Positions 6,938 to 9,013 of a stretch of DNA of 9,013 bases are shown piece by piece. The position numbers were made by a program, and so were the translations under genes. Origin of the DNA: a bacterium (GTDB taxonomy: Bacteria > Patescibacteriota > Minisyncoccia > Minisyncoccales > GWA2-38-27); contig JAKPCP010000052.1 of assembly GCA_029553225.1 (NCBI GenBank), forward strand, positions 1 through 9,013. The letters are read 5' to 3'. Every line of letters starts with the position of its first letter. The stretch's first letter is position 1. The notes below the pieces were generated by a model that saw only the letters and a list, made by a program, of their open reading frames with translations, was not told the origin of the DNA and made no database searches.

Positions 6938-7531
6938 CTATCTAAATAATTCAGAAATAATTTTTGAAATTGTTGGATGTTTTATTATTAAATTATATTT
7001 CAAAAATTTAAGCACTGTTAAAAAATCGGAAATTTCTTCTTTTAACGAATCTGGGCCTAAAAAAATTTCAATACCTTGCTTTAATAGATTTTCAGAATAA
7101 TTATTTAAAATTTCATACTTTTGTTTTTCTTTTAAATAATCTATTATTTTTTTAAATTCTCCTCTATCTAACCAAACCCCTTTACATATATTACAAACAT
7201 CAACTATAATTTTTGAATCTCCATAGTATACCTCATACAAAGGCAATCTGCAAGAAGGACATAATCTAATCCCATAAGATACTTTAAATTTTTTGGAATC
7301 TTTCCACAAATCAATATCAAGCCAATTTAAATCTTTATCTTTCTCATCCTTCGCCCACCTCAATTCATCTTCTTCAAACCATAAACCAAAACATCTAGGA
7401 CAATAATCAATTTCAGTATTACATAAAATAGCACTTTCTAATGAAATTTTGCATATTGGGCATTTTTTATTGACTAAAATATTTGATGATAAAGTTTTAG
7501 GAGATTTTTTTTCTTGATTTTCTTTTTTCAT
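6938..7531 (-). CDS. Tandem TFIIB-type zinc-ribbon protein
   Basis: A 197-residue, apparently soluble protein with two zinc ribbons of the type called zf-TFIIB in bacteria; its partner or substrate is unknown. Ribbon 1: CPIC at 24-27 and CPRC at 44-47, followed by FGLWFEEDEL. Ribbon 2: CPSC at 91-94 and CNIC at 113-116, followed by KGVWLDRGEF. The conserved C-x2-C-x-G-x-W-x4-E shape after each second knuckle is the family signature. Both ribbons keep all four ligands, so both should bind zinc. Cys37 is additional. Residues 126-197 are predicted helical, with a hydrophobic run KFLKYNLII near 173-181 too short to be a sure membrane span. It follows htpX by 33 bases, which hints at a link to membrane quality control but proves nothing. 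The start has no Shine-Dalgarno. The TAG stop touches the first base of tRNA-Ser. Confidence 0.85.
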   Translation of the reverse strand: MKKENQEKKSPKTLSSNILVNKKCPICKISLESAILCNTEIDYCPRCFGLWFEEDELRWAKDEKDKDLNWLDIDLWKDSKKFKVSYGIRLCPSCRLPLYEVYYGDSKIIVDVCNICKGVWLDRGEFKKIIDYLKEKQKYEILNNYSENLLKQGIEIFLGPDSLKEEISDFLTVLKFLKYNLIIKHPTISKIISELFR

Positions 7532-7551
7532 GTTTATTTCATATGTTTGAT

Positions 7552-7557
7552 ATTATA
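7552..7557 (-). promoter_or_regulatory. Possible -10 element before the zinc-ribbon gene
   Basis: A perfect TATAAT lies on the minus strand in the 33-base gap between htpX and the zinc-ribbon gene. It would start transcription near 7545, about 14 bases before the ATG at 7531. No good -35 box sits 16-18 bases upstream and there is no extended -10 TG, so chance in AT-rich DNA is a real alternative. If active it would also serve tRNA-Ser and the genes beyond. Confidence 0.3.
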
Positions 7558-7564
7558 TTTTCTT

Positions 7565-8464
7565 TTAAATTTCCATTTGTCTTAAAGCTTTTATTCTTTC
7601 TTCAACTGGCGGATGAGTCATAAAAAGACGATTAATCCATAGTTTTTTTTCTTTTCCTCTTAAAGGATTTACAATGTATAAATGAGCTGTAGTATTATTT
7701 GAAACATTCAAGGGTGTTTCGTCTTTAGAAATTTTTTCTAATGCTCTAGCTAAACCCTCGGGATAGCGAGTAAGCAAAGCACCTGAAGCATCAGCTAAAA
7801 ATTCTCTTTTTCTTGAAATTGCTAACTGAATTAAAGTTGCGGCAAGTGGAGCTAAAATTGCTGCTATTATACCTAATAAAAATAAAATTATTGAACTTGA
7901 ATTGTCTGAATCTCTATCCATACCGCCCCAAAAGCTAATTCTTAATAAAAAATCAGATAAAATAGAGATAATTCCAGTTAAAGTAACAATAATTGTTTGC
8001 AACAACATATCTTTATTTCCAATGTGAGATAATTCATGAGAAATAACTCCTTCTAACTCTACTCTGTTTAATTTTTCTAATAACCCTAAAGTTAAAACTA
8101 ATATCGCATTTTTTTCATTTCTTCCTGTGGTGAACGCATTTGGCTGAACTTCATTTAAAATATAAATTCTAGGCAAAGGAAGACCAGCAGTAATACAAAG
8201 ATTTTCAACTAATCTGTATATTTCTGGATTATCTTCTTTTTTGATTTCTTTTGCCTTTGTCATTCTTAAAATAACTTTGTCAGAATACCAATAACTAAAA
8301 AAACTTTGAAAAACAGATAAAAAAACAGCAATAATCAAAAAAAATTGATTATTAAATAGATAACTAAAAATCCATCCTAAAAAAATAATAAAAACAAAAA
8401 AAATAGTTAATAATAACCAAGTTTTATGAATATTAGATTTAGCATAAGTATATAAAGTTGCCAT
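7565..8464 (-). CDS. htpX: HtpX, membrane-bound M48 zinc metalloprotease
   Basis: HtpX is an integral-membrane protease that degrades misfolded membrane proteins, with its active site on the cytoplasmic side. The 299-residue protein is close to E. coli HtpX (293). Seen: two N-terminal hydrophobic segments (about 15-34 and 40-59); GLPLPRIYILNEVQPNAFTTGRN (about 94-116), the usual strand before the active site; HELSH at 143-147, giving two His zinc ligands and the catalytic Glu144; two more hydrophobic segments (about 154-175 and 190-212); REFLAD with Glu221, the expected third zinc ligand; and FMTHPPVEERI at 281-291, the C-terminal family motif. All catalytic residues are present. The start at 8464 has no Shine-Dalgarno and is nine bases after the lemA stop, the common lemA-htpX pairing, so the two are almost surely one transcript. 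Confidence 0.97.
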   Translation of the reverse strand: MATLYTYAKSNIHKTWLLLTIFFVFIIFLGWIFSYLFNNQFFLIIAVFLSVFQSFFSYWYSDKVILRMTKAKEIKKEDNPEIYRLVENLCITAGLPLPRIYILNEVQPNAFTTGRNEKNAILVLTLGLLEKLNRVELEGVISHELSHIGNKDMLLQTIIVTLTGIISILSDFLLRISFWGGMDRDSDNSSSIILFLLGIIAAILAPLAATLIQLAISRKREFLADASGALLTRYPEGLARALEKISKDETPLNVSNNTTAHLYIVNPLRGKEKKLWINRLFMTHPPVEERIKALRQMEI

Positions 8465-8473
8465 AATAATTTA

Positions 8474-9013
8474 TTAAAAACTTACTTTTACTGGTTCGTT
8501 TTCTTTATCTTCTTTTGTTTCAAAAAATTCCATTTTCTTAAATTTAAAAATCTTAGCAATAATATTTGTTGGAAATTTTTCAATTTTAATATTTAAATCT
8601 CTTACGTTTGAATTATAAAATCTTCTCGCTGCTTGAATTTTATCCTCTGTGTCTCGAAGTTCTCTTTGAAGTTCTAAAAAATTTTCGCTTGCTTTTAACT
8701 GGGGATAATTTTCAGATACAGCAAAAAGAGATTTTAATGTTTCTGAAAGAAAATTTTCTGCCTCAACATGATCTTTCATTGTTTGAGCGCTTATTGCTTT
8801 TGTTCTTGCTTCAGTTACCTTTTCAAAAAGATCTTTTTCATGAGTAGCATATCCTTTTACAGTTTCTATTAAATTTGGAATAAGATCATATCTTCTTTTT
8901 AATTGCACTTCAATATCTGCCCATGCTTCTTTAGCCTGATTATATAAAGATACAAAAGAATTATAAGAAAAAATAATCCATAAAACTAAAATTAAAATAA
9001 TTAAAATTAACCA
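8474..9013 (-). CDS. lemA: LemA family protein (5' end outside window)
   Basis: LemA proteins are single-pass membrane proteins with a long helical cytoplasmic domain, often paired with HtpX; their molecular role is poorly defined. The frame is open to the window edge. A GTG at 8908 could be mistaken for a start, but 35 upstream codons in the same frame encode the family's anchor (WLILIILILVLWIIF) and the start of the conserved core (SYNSFVSLYNQAKEAWADIE). The protein therefore begins outside the window. About 179 residues are visible, against a usual total near 185-200, so only the first few are missing. Further family features: VQLKRRYDLIPNLIETVKGYATHE, the AISAQTM region, LKASENFLELQRELRDTEDKI and AARRFYNSNVRDLN. 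The tail after FFETKEDKENEPVKVSF is short and charged. Confidence 0.95.
   Translation of the reverse strand, partial: WLILIILILVLWIIFSYNSFVSLYNQAKEAWADIEVQLKRRYDLIPNLIETVKGYATHEKDLFEKVTEARTKAISAQTMKDHVEAENFLSETLKSLFAVSENYPQLKASENFLELQRELRDTEDKIQAARRFYNSNVRDLNIKIEKFPTNIIAKIFKFKKMEFFETKEDKENEPVKVSF

Noticed and set aside
8608..8847. Plus-strand open frame of 79 codons
   Set aside because: It is antisense to the clearly conserved lemA core; composition is Leu/Phe-rich as expected from reading the opposite strand of charged helical coding sequence.
8474..8908. A 144-residue LemA starting at the GTG at 8908
   Set aside because: The same frame continues upstream without a stop to the window edge and encodes the LemA membrane anchor and conserved AKEAWADIE, so the GTG is an internal Val codon.
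1..9013. Alternative genetic code with TGA as Gly or Trp, as in some candidate phyla
   Set aside because: No TGA occurs in frame in any of the genes and Trp is TGG, so TGA is not being read as an amino acid here, although TGA is also unused among the eight visible stops.
1..9013. CRISPR arrays, insertion sequences, phage genes or toxin-antitoxin pairs
   Set aside because: No direct-repeat array, terminal inverted repeats, transposase or other signature was seen; nearly all bases are accounted for by housekeeping genes.

Overview
The window is strongly AT-rich, densely coded chromosomal DNA. The standard code is in use: there is no in-frame TGA in roughly 2,900 codons, tryptophan is TGG, and the eight visible stops are six TAA and two TAG. 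The packed layout, the near-absence of Shine-Dalgarno sites, and a gene set of Gmad2/GerMN, LemA-HtpX and YraN with small membrane-anchored cysteine-rich proteins suggest a candidate-phyla bacterium of the Patescibacteria/Parcubacteria type. That assignment is inference; no rRNA or ribosomal protein gene is present to fix it. I see no phage genes, insertion sequences, CRISPR arrays or toxin systems.

Left part (1-2550). The first 274 codons of tsaD (tRNA t6A modification) run leftward off the window edge. A 79-bp intergenic region holds two plausible promoters that overlap and point in opposite directions, one for tsaD and one for tRNA-Glu(UUC). Thirteen bases after the tRNA, a membrane-bound processive-type family 2 glycosyltransferase begins. 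Its stop codon lies one base from the stop codon of the convergent recG.

Right part (2552-9013). Everything is on the minus strand and nearly head-to-tail. In transcription order: lemA (5' end cut by the window), htpX, a protein with two zinc ribbons, tRNA-Ser(GGA), an anchored cysteine-rich protein of unknown function, yraN, an anchored Gmad2/GerMN protein, and recG. Most gaps are 1 to about 33 bases. The tRNA-Ser begins at the base after the zinc-ribbon gene's stop codon. Only recG has a clear Shine-Dalgarno sequence.

Functionally the window mixes envelope work (glycosyltransferase, LemA, the HtpX membrane protease, two anchored extracytoplasmic proteins) with nucleic-acid housekeeping (TsaD, RecG, the YraN nuclease-fold protein, two tRNAs). 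The least ordinary signal is a 27-residue, four-cysteine module placed just after the membrane anchor in two otherwise unrelated proteins on either side of yraN. Next is the mitochondria-like use of tRNAs as punctuation between protein genes. I did not find a clearly new multi-gene system.
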